9,746 nt of DNA. It comes from Bacillota bacterium. GTDB lineage: Bacteria; Bacillota; Clostridia; Christensenellales; CAG-138. Below are positions 1 to 6,260 of this stretch, one piece after another; the first letter of the stretch is position 1; the number at the start of each line of letters is the position of its first letter. Made by a program: the position numbers and the translations under genes. The stretch lies in the NCBI GenBank assembly GCA_016288175.1, contig JAEEYN010000091.1, forward strand, positions 1 through 9,746, written 5' to 3'. The notes beneath the pieces were generated by a model, which saw only the letters and a list, made by a program, of their open reading frames with translations, did no database searches and was not told the DNA's origin.

Positions 1-363
1 GTCGCCGGTGTTGACGCGGCGGAGAGGATCCTTAACTACAGACTTACGAAGATAGCCCTCGCCGTAGCCGCGGCGTACGCCTTCGTTGACAGCCGCATTA
101 AGATCTCCGGTGATATGAACATCCTGACCGATCTTCAAAAAGACACAGCAGACGCCTGTATCCTGGCAGATCGGGACGGTGTTCTTTTCGGCAATGCCGT
201 AGTTTTCGATGATCTTATCGAGGATGCCCTGCGCTGTGCCCCAGGTCTCATCCTGCTTTGCCTTTTCGATGCGTGCTTTGATATCCGAAGGCAGAACACA
301 GTTCGCCTCGATGCAGAGCTTTGCGATCGTTTCGGTGATCAGATTTGCGTTGATCTCTTTCAT
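1..363 (-). CDS. Class I fumarase-type hydratase, alpha subunit (partial, C-terminus outside window)
   Basis: This is the N-terminal 121 residues of the alpha subunit of a two-subunit iron-sulfur hydratase (fumarate hydratase, L-tartrate dehydratase or mesaconase), about 40% of the usual 280-300 residues. I translated it by hand because the frame runs off the left edge. The start ATG at 361-363 follows an AGAGGA ribosome site with 7 bases of spacing. Family signatures are PICQDTG at residues 64-70, whose Cys66 is the expected first [4Fe-4S] ligand, then NEGVRRGY at 93-100, YLRKSVV at 104-110 and NTGD at 118-121. The enzyme adds water reversibly to fumarate or a close analogue in the cytoplasm, with a beta subunit that should follow off the edge. 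It starts 12 bases after citF and is surely in that operon. The family call is secure, but the substrate is not: fumarate, mesaconate and tartrate enzymes share these motifs. Confidence 0.93.
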   Translation of the reverse strand, partial: MKEINANLITETIAKLCIEANCVLPSDIKARIEKAKQDETWGTAQGILDKIIENYGIAEKNTVPICQDTGVCCVFLKIGQDVHITGDLNAAVNEGVRRGYGEGYLRKSVVKDPLRRVNTGD

Positions 364-375
364 TTTCGATTCCTC

Positions 376-1788
376 TTATTCTCTTTCAATGACCTCGCGT
401 ATATGGTCGATGACTCTGCCGTCGCGGTAGATGACGTCCGCGACGACTCTGTCGCCTATAATGGGCTTTTCGGGAACGCCGCTTGTTTTTTCGGCAAGAG
501 CTTTCAGATCGTGAATATCGATAACGTTGATTTTCGCGTCAATAAGCCTCTGGCGGAGTTCCGCCTGCCTCGGATTTACCGCAACACCTTTTTGAGTAAC
601 GAGCACGTCGATCGTTCTTCCGGGAGTGGAAACGCAGGTTACCCTGTCAGTTACGATGGGCAACCTTGCTCTCGAAAGCGGAGCAATGATCATTGCAAGC
701 TTCGCACCTGCAGCAGTATCGCTGTGGCCGCCGCTGCCGCCCATGATCCTGCCGTTCGAATCGGTGTGGACATTGACGTTGAAATCGGTATCGATCTGCG
801 TTGCGCCGAGAATAACGACGTCGAGGCTGTCGACAACAGCTGATCTTGCGCTGAGTGATGCATAATGCGTTGCGCTGATCTCGCAGTGTTTCGGGTTGCT
901 GCGGATCGACTCAACGGCTTTGAGATCGAAGCACTGAACGTCCATAAGCGAATCGAAGCAGCCTTCGTTCAGCATATCAACCATGTATCCGGTGATGCCG
1001 CCGAGGCCGAAGCTGCCGCGGATCTGCTCTTTCAGCATAACGTCCTTCAGGAATTTTGCCGCGGCAAGCGATGCGCCGCCAGCGCCGGTCTGGAAGGAGA
1101 ATCCTTCTTTCAGAAGTCCACTTGCTTTGATAACGTCCACAGCGGTCATAGCCATTGAAAGGCCGACGGGATCGCGGGTGATCTTCGTCGTGCCGGAAAC
1201 AATGCCACGGGGATCGCCGATGGAATCGACAACGACGACGGAATCGACGTCCGTTTCGGGTATAGACCAATCGGCAAGAGGATAAGGATGCAGTTCATCG
1301 GTGATAACAATGGTGTATTCCGCGAACCTCGCATCCGGCATCGCATATCCGAGCGAACCGCATGCGGATTTGCCGATTTTACCGGTACAGTTGCCCATAC
1401 AGTCGCTTGCAGGGGCGGCAATAAAGGCGACGTCGATCGGCGTTTGATAGCTCTCGATCGCATACGGACGGCCGCCGTGGGTGCGGAACTGAACGGGATT
1501 CTGCATATTGCCTGCGGAGATAAAGCGTCCGAGCTCAGCGGACATATAGTTCGTCATGATCGTTGTCACGACGCCGTTCTTGATATGCTCTTTCAAAGGA
1601 CGGTGTGCGTCAAAGAGCGAGCTTGCGTTGACGGTCAGATCTTTAATGCCGAGTTCCGCGATCGCTTCCATGACCATGTTGAGAACATAATCGCCGTTGC
1701 GCAGATGATGGTGGAAGGAAATCGTCATTCCGTCCTTCAGGCCGCTGTCTATGACTGCCTGTTTGATCGAATTCACAAGCTTATTCAT
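376..1788 (-). CDS. citF: Citrate lyase alpha chain / citrate (or citramalate) CoA-transferase subunit
   Basis: A 470-residue CitF-family protein. In citrate lyase the alpha chain swaps acetyl for citrate on the thiol of the acyl carrier subunit, making citryl-ACP and free acetate. It resembles E. coli CitF from the segment DGMTISFHHH (residues 19-28) to the C-terminus, including THGGR (103-107), GKSACGSLGYA (139-149), FQTGAGGASLA (232-242), FGLGGITGYMVD (260-271), EISATHYA (303-310), FNVNV (336-340), GGSGGHSDTA (350-359) and IDVLVTQKGVAVNP (393-406). It lacks the roughly 40-residue N-terminal extension of the 510-residue E. coli protein. The start overlaps the citE stop by 4 bases (ATGA), and a GGAGG lies 9 bases upstream, so the two are translationally coupled. 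The same family includes the alpha chain of citramalate lyase, which acts on (S)-citramalate, and sequence alone does not separate them here. The pairing with a fumarase-type hydratase leaves both options open. Confidence 0.93.
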   Translation of the reverse strand: MNKLVNSIKQAVIDSGLKDGMTISFHHHLRNGDYVLNMVMEAIAELGIKDLTVNASSLFDAHRPLKEHIKNGVVTTIMTNYMSAELGRFISAGNMQNPVQFRTHGGRPYAIESYQTPIDVAFIAAPASDCMGNCTGKIGKSACGSLGYAMPDARFAEYTIVITDELHPYPLADWSIPETDVDSVVVVDSIGDPRGIVSGTTKITRDPVGLSMAMTAVDVIKASGLLKEGFSFQTGAGGASLAAAKFLKDVMLKEQIRGSFGLGGITGYMVDMLNEGCFDSLMDVQCFDLKAVESIRSNPKHCEISATHYASLSARSAVVDSLDVVILGATQIDTDFNVNVHTDSNGRIMGGSGGHSDTAAGAKLAMIIAPLSRARLPIVTDRVTCVSTPGRTIDVLVTQKGVAVNPRQAELRQRLIDAKINVIDIHDLKALAEKTSGVPEKPIIGDRVVADVIYRDGRVIDHIREVIERE

Positions 1789-2663
1789 TCATCAATACCT
1801 CCGATCCCGAGCTGCTTTGCGATTTCAAGCGTTTGCCTTGCGCGCTCAACGATCGGTTTATCGATCATCTTGCCGCGGAGAGAAACAGCGCCCTTCCCCT
1901 GCTCCTTTCCGATTCGGATCGCCTCGAAAACCAGCTTCGCGTATTCGATATCCTTCATGGACGGGCTGAACACGCGATTAATAACTTTAACATGCCGCGG
2001 AGCAATCGCCGATTTTCCGGAGAAGCCGAGACTCTTTGCGTATTCCGCATCGATCTCGATGCCCTCGTCGTCGTTTACATCGGTAAAAGGCGTATCGTAA
2101 ACGTCGATTCCTGCGGCACGGGCGGCACAGACAAGGCGGGTTCTTGCGTAGTTTATCTCATTGCCCTGCTTTGTGCGCTTGCAGCGAAGGTCCGCCGTAA
2201 GGTCCTCTCCGCCGAGGAACAGCGCAGTTACACGAGGGCTTGCAGTTGCGATGTTGAATGCATTTTCAACGCCGAGCGCGGTCTCGATAAGCGGTATCAG
2301 TTTTACGGTGCCGACAGGGATGCCGCAGCGCTCCTCGACCTTTGTGATATAAGCGTCGACGGTTTTGATATCCTCGGCGCAGCTCGCCTTCGGTGGCATA
2401 ATAAGGTCGGGGCGGAGCGGAATGATCGCATCGAGATCGTCATGCCAATAGTTTGTATCGATGGAGTTGATTCGAACTGTGATCTCAACGCCGGCAAAGC
2501 CCATTCTCTGCATCGCGCTGCGAACAAGCAAACGAGCTGAGTCTTTTTCATCCGGCGATACGGCATCCTCAAGATCGAGGATAATGCTGTCAGCTCCGAG
2601 AGCATCGCCGTTTATGATCATGTTCGGCGTGTTTCCCGGCAAAAAAAGCATACTTCTGCGCAT
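1785..2663 (-). CDS. citE: Citrate lyase beta chain / citryl-(or citramalyl-)ACP lyase
   Basis: A 292-residue CitE-family lyase that cleaves citryl-ACP to oxaloacetate and acetyl-ACP, or, in the citramalate version, to pyruvate and acetyl-ACP. It is a TIM-barrel aldolase-like protein. Visible motifs are MRRSMLFLPGN (1-11), DLEDAV (30-35), VRINS (63-67, with the substrate-binding Arg64), LIMPPK (87-92), IPLIET (123-128, Glu127 a metal ligand) and GGEDLTAD (151-158, Asp154 the second acidic metal ligand). The C-terminal segment SAIAPRHVKVIN (218-229) is also typical. An in-frame ATG at 2723 would add 20 residues (312 in all). I chose 2663 because it has AAAGGAG 5 bases upstream and gives the family's normal N-terminus, while 2723 has no ribosome site and lies about 2 bases from the expected transcription start. 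It is first in the operon. The usual citD neighbour is absent upstream. Confidence 0.93.
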   Translation of the reverse strand: MRRSMLFLPGNTPNMIINGDALGADSIILDLEDAVSPDEKDSARLLVRSAMQRMGFAGVEITVRINSIDTNYWHDDLDAIIPLRPDLIMPPKASCAEDIKTVDAYITKVEERCGIPVGTVKLIPLIETALGVENAFNIATASPRVTALFLGGEDLTADLRCKRTKQGNEINYARTRLVCAARAAGIDVYDTPFTDVNDDEGIEIDAEYAKSLGFSGKSAIAPRHVKVINRVFSPSMKDIEYAKLVFEAIRIGKEQGKGAVSLRGKMIDKPIVERARQTLEIAKQLGIGGIDE

Positions 2664-2668
2664 TTTTT

Positions 2669-2675
2669 CTCCTTT
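2669..2675 (-). promoter_or_regulatory. Ribosome binding site that sets the citE start
   Basis: The minus strand reads AAAGGAG, 5 bases before ATG 2663. This near-perfect Shine-Dalgarno site decides the start in favour of 2663 over the in-frame ATG at 2723. Confidence 0.85.
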
Positions 2676-2707
2676 TGCAGCCCGTTCATCCGTCGGTTCA
2701 GGCTGCA
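2676..2707 (-). promoter_or_regulatory. Leader hairpin abutting the citE ribosome binding site
   Basis: In the predicted citE leader, a perfect 7-base inverted repeat (TGCAGCC at 2701-2707 and GGCTGCA at 2676-2682 on the minus strand) encloses an 18-base loop. Its 3' arm ends at the base next to the AAAGGAG ribosome site. It has no following T-tract, so it is not an intrinsic terminator. It could stabilise the leader, limit ribosome access, or bind a protein. I recognise no riboswitch class, and the roughly 60-base leader is too short for most. Whether it forms and acts is inference. Confidence 0.4.
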
Positions 2708-2731
2708 GTTTCTTGTTTTGCATACATAACT

Positions 2732-2760
2732 ATTATAAACCGAATCACTGACTGTTTCAA
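2732..2760 (-). promoter_or_regulatory. Sigma-70-type promoter of the cit operon
   Basis: On the minus strand the -35 box TTGAAA (2755-2760) is followed by exactly 17 bases and the perfect -10 box TATAAT (2732-2737). Transcription should start near 2725, giving a leader of about 62 bases before the citE ATG at 2663. The promoter sits directly downstream of the coding genes and upstream of the terminator of the preceding operon, so it makes citE-citF-hydratase an independent unit. Confidence 0.82.
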
Positions 2761-2784
2761 TAGCGGATTTCATATAAACAGTCA
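2749..2784. promoter_or_regulatory. Inverted repeat overlapping the cit -35 box, candidate operator
   Basis: TGACTGTTT (2749-2757) and AAACAGTCA (2776-2784) form a perfect 9-base inverted repeat separated by 18 bases, so the half-sites are 27 bases apart start to start. The promoter-proximal half-site covers the first half of the -35 box (2755-2760) and part of the -35/-10 spacer. That geometry fits a repressor site, or an activator with one half-site upstream of -35. No regulator gene lies in the window, so the binding protein is unknown. Confidence 0.5.
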
Positions 2785-2822
2785 TGTCCATAATAAACGA
2801 TCCGTATGTCCGATCCCGGCTG

Positions 2823-2858
2823 TAAAAAGAAAAAGCTTTTTGATCATTCAAAAAGCTT
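2823..2858 (-). terminator. Intrinsic terminator of the rhamnose/polysaccharide operon
   Basis: Read on the minus strand, AAGCTTTTTGA, loop ATGA and TCAAAAAGCTT form a perfect 11-base stem (arms 2848-2858 and 2833-2843), followed by TTTCTTTTT down to 2824. It begins about 28 bases after the metallophosphoesterase stop codon. The stem is A+T-rich with only three G:C pairs, so it may be leaky. There is no T-tract on the plus-strand side, so it works in one direction only. Confidence 0.8.
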
Positions 2859-2886
2859 CTGCAGATAATTTATTTTGGCCTTTTCT

Positions 2887-3780
2887 TTATGTTTCTGGTG
2901 CAATATTGACGACGACGATTTCAGGAGGATTGAAAACCCTCGGAATCCCTTTTGATCCCGCAAGCCCCGTTGTAAGAACGACATTCGCCTTCTTGCCGAC
3001 GAAGAATCCTTTTGTATAAGGCGGATATTTCCCAACATACGGCGCGAACAAGCCTTTATCGATTATCGGTATTCGGATGACGCCGCCATGATAGTGCCCG
3101 GATAGTACAAGATCGACCGGAGACCTGTTGCGGTAATTCCAGTCAAGCCAGTTCAGCGGAATATGGCATATCAGTACTTTAAATCTGTCGGTATTCTCGA
3201 AATCATCGAAGAAACGGAAATCATCGGCCTGTTTATCGGGATCGGACGTGCTCATCTGAGGAGTGCGGTAATATCCGCTGTAGCCGCCTATTCTTATCGG
3301 AGTTCCGTTGACGGAAATGTCAAGATACCGCCGATCCAAAACGACCGCCCCGGCTTTCGATAAATCAGATAAAAGAGAATCACCGTGCGTTGAAAGATAG
3401 TCGTTCTCGTGGTTTCCAAGTCCGAAATAAACAGGTGCGATCCCTGAAGCAGCGGAAATCAGGCTTAACATCCGCTCAACTTCTTCTTCATCGGCATCAG
3501 AATTTATGATATCTCCGGCAAATGCGATCAGGTCCGGCTCTTCCCCTGCTATTTTTCGCAGCAGACGGGCGTTGCCTTTTCCGAATTCGCGACTGTGTAG
3601 ATCGGAAATGAAAGCGATTCTGATTCTGTTTGATGTTCTTTGATCGCGGATTTCATATCTGCTGACAGTCAGTGCGAAATTCGAATACAGCAGTTCGGCG
3701 GATGAAAGCAGTATCAGCGATACCAGAATTATGCATATTATCCAAAGCGCTTTGTGCTTGTTTTTGCCTTCCTTGCTCAT
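2887..3780 (-). CDS. Membrane-anchored calcineurin-like metallophosphoesterase (YkuE/YaeI-like)
   Basis: A 297-residue two-metal phosphoesterase. Residues about 11-29 form one hydrophobic segment after a lysine-rich N-terminus (KEGKNKHK), so the catalytic domain probably faces outward on a single signal anchor. The metallophosphatase motifs are in order: SDLH (Asp60, His62), AGD (Asp90), GNHE (Asn123, His124), CHIP (His206) and SGHYHGG (His229, His231). The ending TTGLAGSKGIPRVFNPPEI (270-288) is typical of the YkuE/YaeI group of hydrolases, which act on phosphodiester or pyrophosphate bonds of lipid-linked substrates; the substrate here is unknown. Its ATG overlaps the rfbC stop by 4 bases (ATGA) and I see no Shine-Dalgarno site before it, so translation probably depends on rfbC. 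It is the last gene before the terminator. A role in processing a phosphorylated glycan or lipid carrier is inferred from this context only. Confidence 0.88.
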   Translation of the reverse strand: MSKEGKNKHKALWIICIILVSLILLSSAELLYSNFALTVSRYEIRDQRTSNRIRIAFISDLHSREFGKGNARLLRKIAGEEPDLIAFAGDIINSDADEEEVERMLSLISAASGIAPVYFGLGNHENDYLSTHGDSLLSDLSKAGAVVLDRRYLDISVNGTPIRIGGYSGYYRTPQMSTSDPDKQADDFRFFDDFENTDRFKVLICHIPLNWLDWNYRNRSPVDLVLSGHYHGGVIRIPIIDKGLFAPYVGKYPPYTKGFFVGKKANVVLTTGLAGSKGIPRVFNPPEIVVVNIAPET

Positions 3781-4325
3781 TCGAGTTCTTTGAGAAACGG
3801 CTGAACCTTATCCTTTTCGGAAAGCAGCGTCGGAACACCGTCTATCAGCGGCCAATCGATCCCGATATCCGGATCGTTCCACCGCACGCCCCATTCGTCG
3901 TTGGAATGGTAGAAGTCCGTGACTTTATAGCAGAATTCCGCCGTCTCGCTCAAAACGTAAAATCCGTGCGCAAATCCTTCGGGAACATAAAACTGTTTTT
4001 TGTTTTCCGTAGAGAGTATCTCTCCGTGCCATTTGCCGTAAGTTGCAGAACCTTCGCGCAAATCGACGGCAACATCGAAAACTTCTCCAACAACAACGCG
4101 AACAAGCTTGCCCTGCGGGAACGCTTTTTGGTAGTGCAGTCCGCGAAGAACACCTCGGCGAGACATGGATTGATTGTCCTGAACGAATACCATGTCAAGT
4201 CCCGCTTCGGTCATGTCGTTTTGATTATATGTTTCCATGAACCAGCCGCGATCATCGCCGAATACAGTCGGTTCGATAACAAACAGACCTTCGATATCGC
4301 AGGGTGTGACTTTGATCTTACTCAT
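3777..4325 (-). CDS. rfbC: dTDP-4-dehydrorhamnose 3,5-epimerase
   Basis: At 182 residues it is full length for RmlC/RfbC. It inverts C3 and C5 of dTDP-4-keto-6-deoxyglucose to give dTDP-4-keto-L-rhamnose, the third step of dTDP-L-rhamnose synthesis in the cytoplasm. The cupin-fold signatures are present: DDRGWFMETYN (24-34), QDNQSMS (49-55), VLRGLHYQ (59-66) with catalytic His64, GKLVRVV (72-78), VFDVAVDLR (82-90), FYVPEGFAHGF (112-122) and the YKVTDFY segment (133-139) with the conserved tyrosine Tyr133. The start overlaps the rfbD stop by 4 bases (ATGA), with GGAG about 11 bases upstream. Its own stop overlaps the start of the metallophosphoesterase. Nothing appears altered or missing. Confidence 0.96.
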   Translation of the reverse strand: MSKIKVTPCDIEGLFVIEPTVFGDDRGWFMETYNQNDMTEAGLDMVFVQDNQSMSRRGVLRGLHYQKAFPQGKLVRVVVGEVFDVAVDLREGSATYGKWHGEILSTENKKQFYVPEGFAHGFYVLSETAEFCYKVTDFYHSNDEWGVRWNDPDIGIDWPLIDGVPTLLSEKDKVQPFLKELE

Positions 4326-5221
4326 GATTCCGTTTCTCCGATTTCTTTCAAGTATCTTTCAAGCGCATCCCGCCAGTCCGGCAGACGTTCGAAACCTTGT
4401 TCGGTCAGCTTTTCTTTGCTGAGTCTGCTGTTAAACGGGCGTTTTGCTTTGCTGAGGCCGTATTCCGCAGTAGTTACAGGTATGATATTCGTATGCGATC
4501 CTGCCATACGCATAATTTCGTAGGCAAAATCATACCAACTGATGAAACCGCCTTCGTTCGTTGCGTGGTAATAACCGTAGCGTTCGGTCCGACTCATATC
4601 AACAAGAAGACGCGCAAGGTCTTTTGTATAAGTTGGAGTACCGATCTGGTCGTTGACAACACGAAGTTCGTGATGAGTATTACCAAGCCGGAGCATTGTT
4701 CTGACAAAATTCCTGCCATTCAAGCCGAACACCCACGCAATACGGACAATAAAAAACTTTTCAAGTGTCTTTGCGACGGAAAGCTCTCCCGCCAGCTTCG
4801 ATTCACCATAGAAATTCAGTGGTGAATATTCATTGCAATCGGGTTCCCAAGGCTCGGTGCCGCTTCCGTCGAACACATAATCGGTGCTGATATATATCAG
4901 CTTGCAGTCGCTCAATTTGCAGGCATTTGCGATATTTTCGGTCCCTGCAGCATTTATGCGCCAAACCTTTTCGCGGTTTTCCGGCTCCTCTGCGGCGTCT
5001 ACAGCAGTCCATGCAGCGCAGTGAATAACAACATCCGGCTTCAAATTCGCAACTGTTTCGTTCACTGCGTCTGCATCGGTGATATCGAGCCTGACATACG
5101 ACTTGCAGACATCAGTTTCGGGTATTATATCGCACCCGATGACAGTGTCATCCGTGTTCTGAAGCCTTTTAACCAGGTCATATCCGAGTTGTCCGCAAAC
5201 ACCGGTAATTAGGTATTTCAT
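4322..5221 (-). CDS. rfbD: dTDP-4-dehydrorhamnose reductase
   Basis: A 299-residue extended short-chain dehydrogenase that reduces dTDP-4-keto-L-rhamnose to dTDP-L-rhamnose with NAD(P)H, the last step of the pathway. The nucleotide-binding loop is TGVCGQLG (6-13), with Gly7, Gly10 and Gly13; Val-Cys replaces the common Ala-Asn. Other motifs are HCAAWTAVDAAE (67-78), STDYVFDG (112-119), the catalytic YGESK (Tyr138, Lys142), DQIGTPTYT (191-199) and the C-terminal RPFNSRL (261-267) that marks this family. It lies 12 bases after rfbB with GGAG 6 bases before its ATG, and its stop overlaps the rfbC start. All catalytic residues are present. Confidence 0.96.
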   Translation of the reverse strand: MKYLITGVCGQLGYDLVKRLQNTDDTVIGCDIIPETDVCKSYVRLDITDADAVNETVANLKPDVVIHCAAWTAVDAAEEPENREKVWRINAAGTENIANACKLSDCKLIYISTDYVFDGSGTEPWEPDCNEYSPLNFYGESKLAGELSVAKTLEKFFIVRIAWVFGLNGRNFVRTMLRLGNTHHELRVVNDQIGTPTYTKDLARLLVDMSRTERYGYYHATNEGGFISWYDFAYEIMRMAGSHTNIIPVTTAEYGLSKAKRPFNSRLSKEKLTEQGFERLPDWRDALERYLKEIGETES

Positions 5222-5233
5222 ACTGTTCTCCGA

Positions 5234-6253
5234 TCATCTGTTTCCGTACATCTTTTCGTAGTAGTTTTTGTATTCGCCGCTGATTATCGTCTCCCACCAT
5301 TCACGGTGAGAAAGATACCATTCAATTGTCTTATCAAGGCCGTCGGCAAACTTCGTTTCGGGCAGCCAGCCGAGTTCACGGTGGATCTTTGAAGGATCGA
5401 TGGCATATCGCATATCGTGGCCTTTTCGATCCGTAACAAAAGTGATCATGCTTTCGGGTTTGCCAAGCTTTTTGCAAATCAGTTTGACGATATCGATATT
5501 GCGCATCTCGTTATGACCGCCGATATTATAGACTTCACCCACAGTTCCTTTGCGAAGGATCAGGTCTATTGCGCGGCAATGATCCTCAACATACAACCAA
5601 TCCCGGACATTTTCACCTTTCCCGTATACGGGAAGCGGCTTATCTTTAAGCGCATTTGCGATAATCAGCGGTATCAGTTTTTCCGGGAAATGATAAGGAC
5701 CGTAGTTGTTGGAGCATCGTGAGATCGTTGCGGGAAGGCCAAAAGTCCGGTGGTATGCGGAAACCAGCAAATCAGCAGCTGCTTTCGACGCCGAATAAGG
5801 ACTGCTCGTGTGAATAGGTGTCTCCTCGGTAAAGAAAAGGTCGGGTCTGTCAAGAGGCAGATCACCGTAGACCTCATCTGTTGAAACCTGATGGTAACGC
5901 TTCGTACCGTATTTGCGGCAGGCATCCATCATGACCTGAGTGCCGAGAATATTGGTCTTCAAGAAAACCTCCGGCGCTTCGATGGAACGGTCAACATGGG
6001 ACTCTGCAGCGAAATTCACAACAGCGTCAGGCTGTTCTTTTTCAAAAATTTCATAAATTGCCTGACGGTCGCAGATATCGACCTTGTAAAACGCGAAATT
6101 CGGGTTCTTCAGAGCTTCATCAAGCGTAGAAAGATTTCCTGCATATGTAAGCGCATCCAGACAGACGATTCTGTCTTTCGGATGGTTTTCAAGTTCAAAA
6201 TAGATGAAATTTGCGCCGATAAAGCCTGCGCCGCCGGTAACGATAATGGTCAT
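5234..6253 (-). CDS. rfbB: dTDP-glucose 4,6-dehydratase
   Basis: A 339-residue extended SDR enzyme that converts dTDP-glucose to dTDP-4-keto-6-deoxyglucose with tightly bound NAD+, the second step of dTDP-L-rhamnose synthesis. Motifs are TGGAGFIG (6-13), FAAESHVDRS (81-90), STDEVYGDLP (124-133) with Thr125, Asp126 and Glu127, the catalytic YSASK (Tyr153, Lys157), RCSNNYGPYHFPEKL (179-193) and RDWLYVEDH (217-225). A longer frame from ATG 6307 would add 18 residues and overlap rfbA. I chose 6253 because it gives the canonical N-terminus just before the glycine-rich loop, leaves a 7-base gap after rfbA, and has AGAGGA upstream. Confidence 0.96.
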   Translation of the reverse strand: MTIIVTGGAGFIGANFIYFELENHPKDRIVCLDALTYAGNLSTLDEALKNPNFAFYKVDICDRQAIYEIFEKEQPDAVVNFAAESHVDRSIEAPEVFLKTNILGTQVMMDACRKYGTKRYHQVSTDEVYGDLPLDRPDLFFTEETPIHTSSPYSASKAAADLLVSAYHRTFGLPATISRCSNNYGPYHFPEKLIPLIIANALKDKPLPVYGKGENVRDWLYVEDHCRAIDLILRKGTVGEVYNIGGHNEMRNIDIVKLICKKLGKPESMITFVTDRKGHDMRYAIDPSKIHRELGWLPETKFADGLDKTIEWYLSHREWWETIISGEYKNYYEKMYGNR

Positions 6254-6260
6254 TACTGTT

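Noticed and set aside
115..843. Plus-strand open frame of 242 codons over the hydratase and citF
   Set aside because: It is antisense to two genes with clear family motifs, crosses their boundary, and its translation shows no recognisable domain. It is a shadow frame.
1288..2100. Plus-strand open frame of 270 codons over citF and citE
   Set aside because: It lies opposite two well-supported genes and spans their junction. The translation resembles no family I know.
3672..4523. Plus-strand open frame of 283 codons over the phosphoesterase, rfbC and rfbD
   Set aside because: It crosses three coupled minus-strand genes, and its translation is low in recognisable structure. Antisense coincidence is the simpler explanation.
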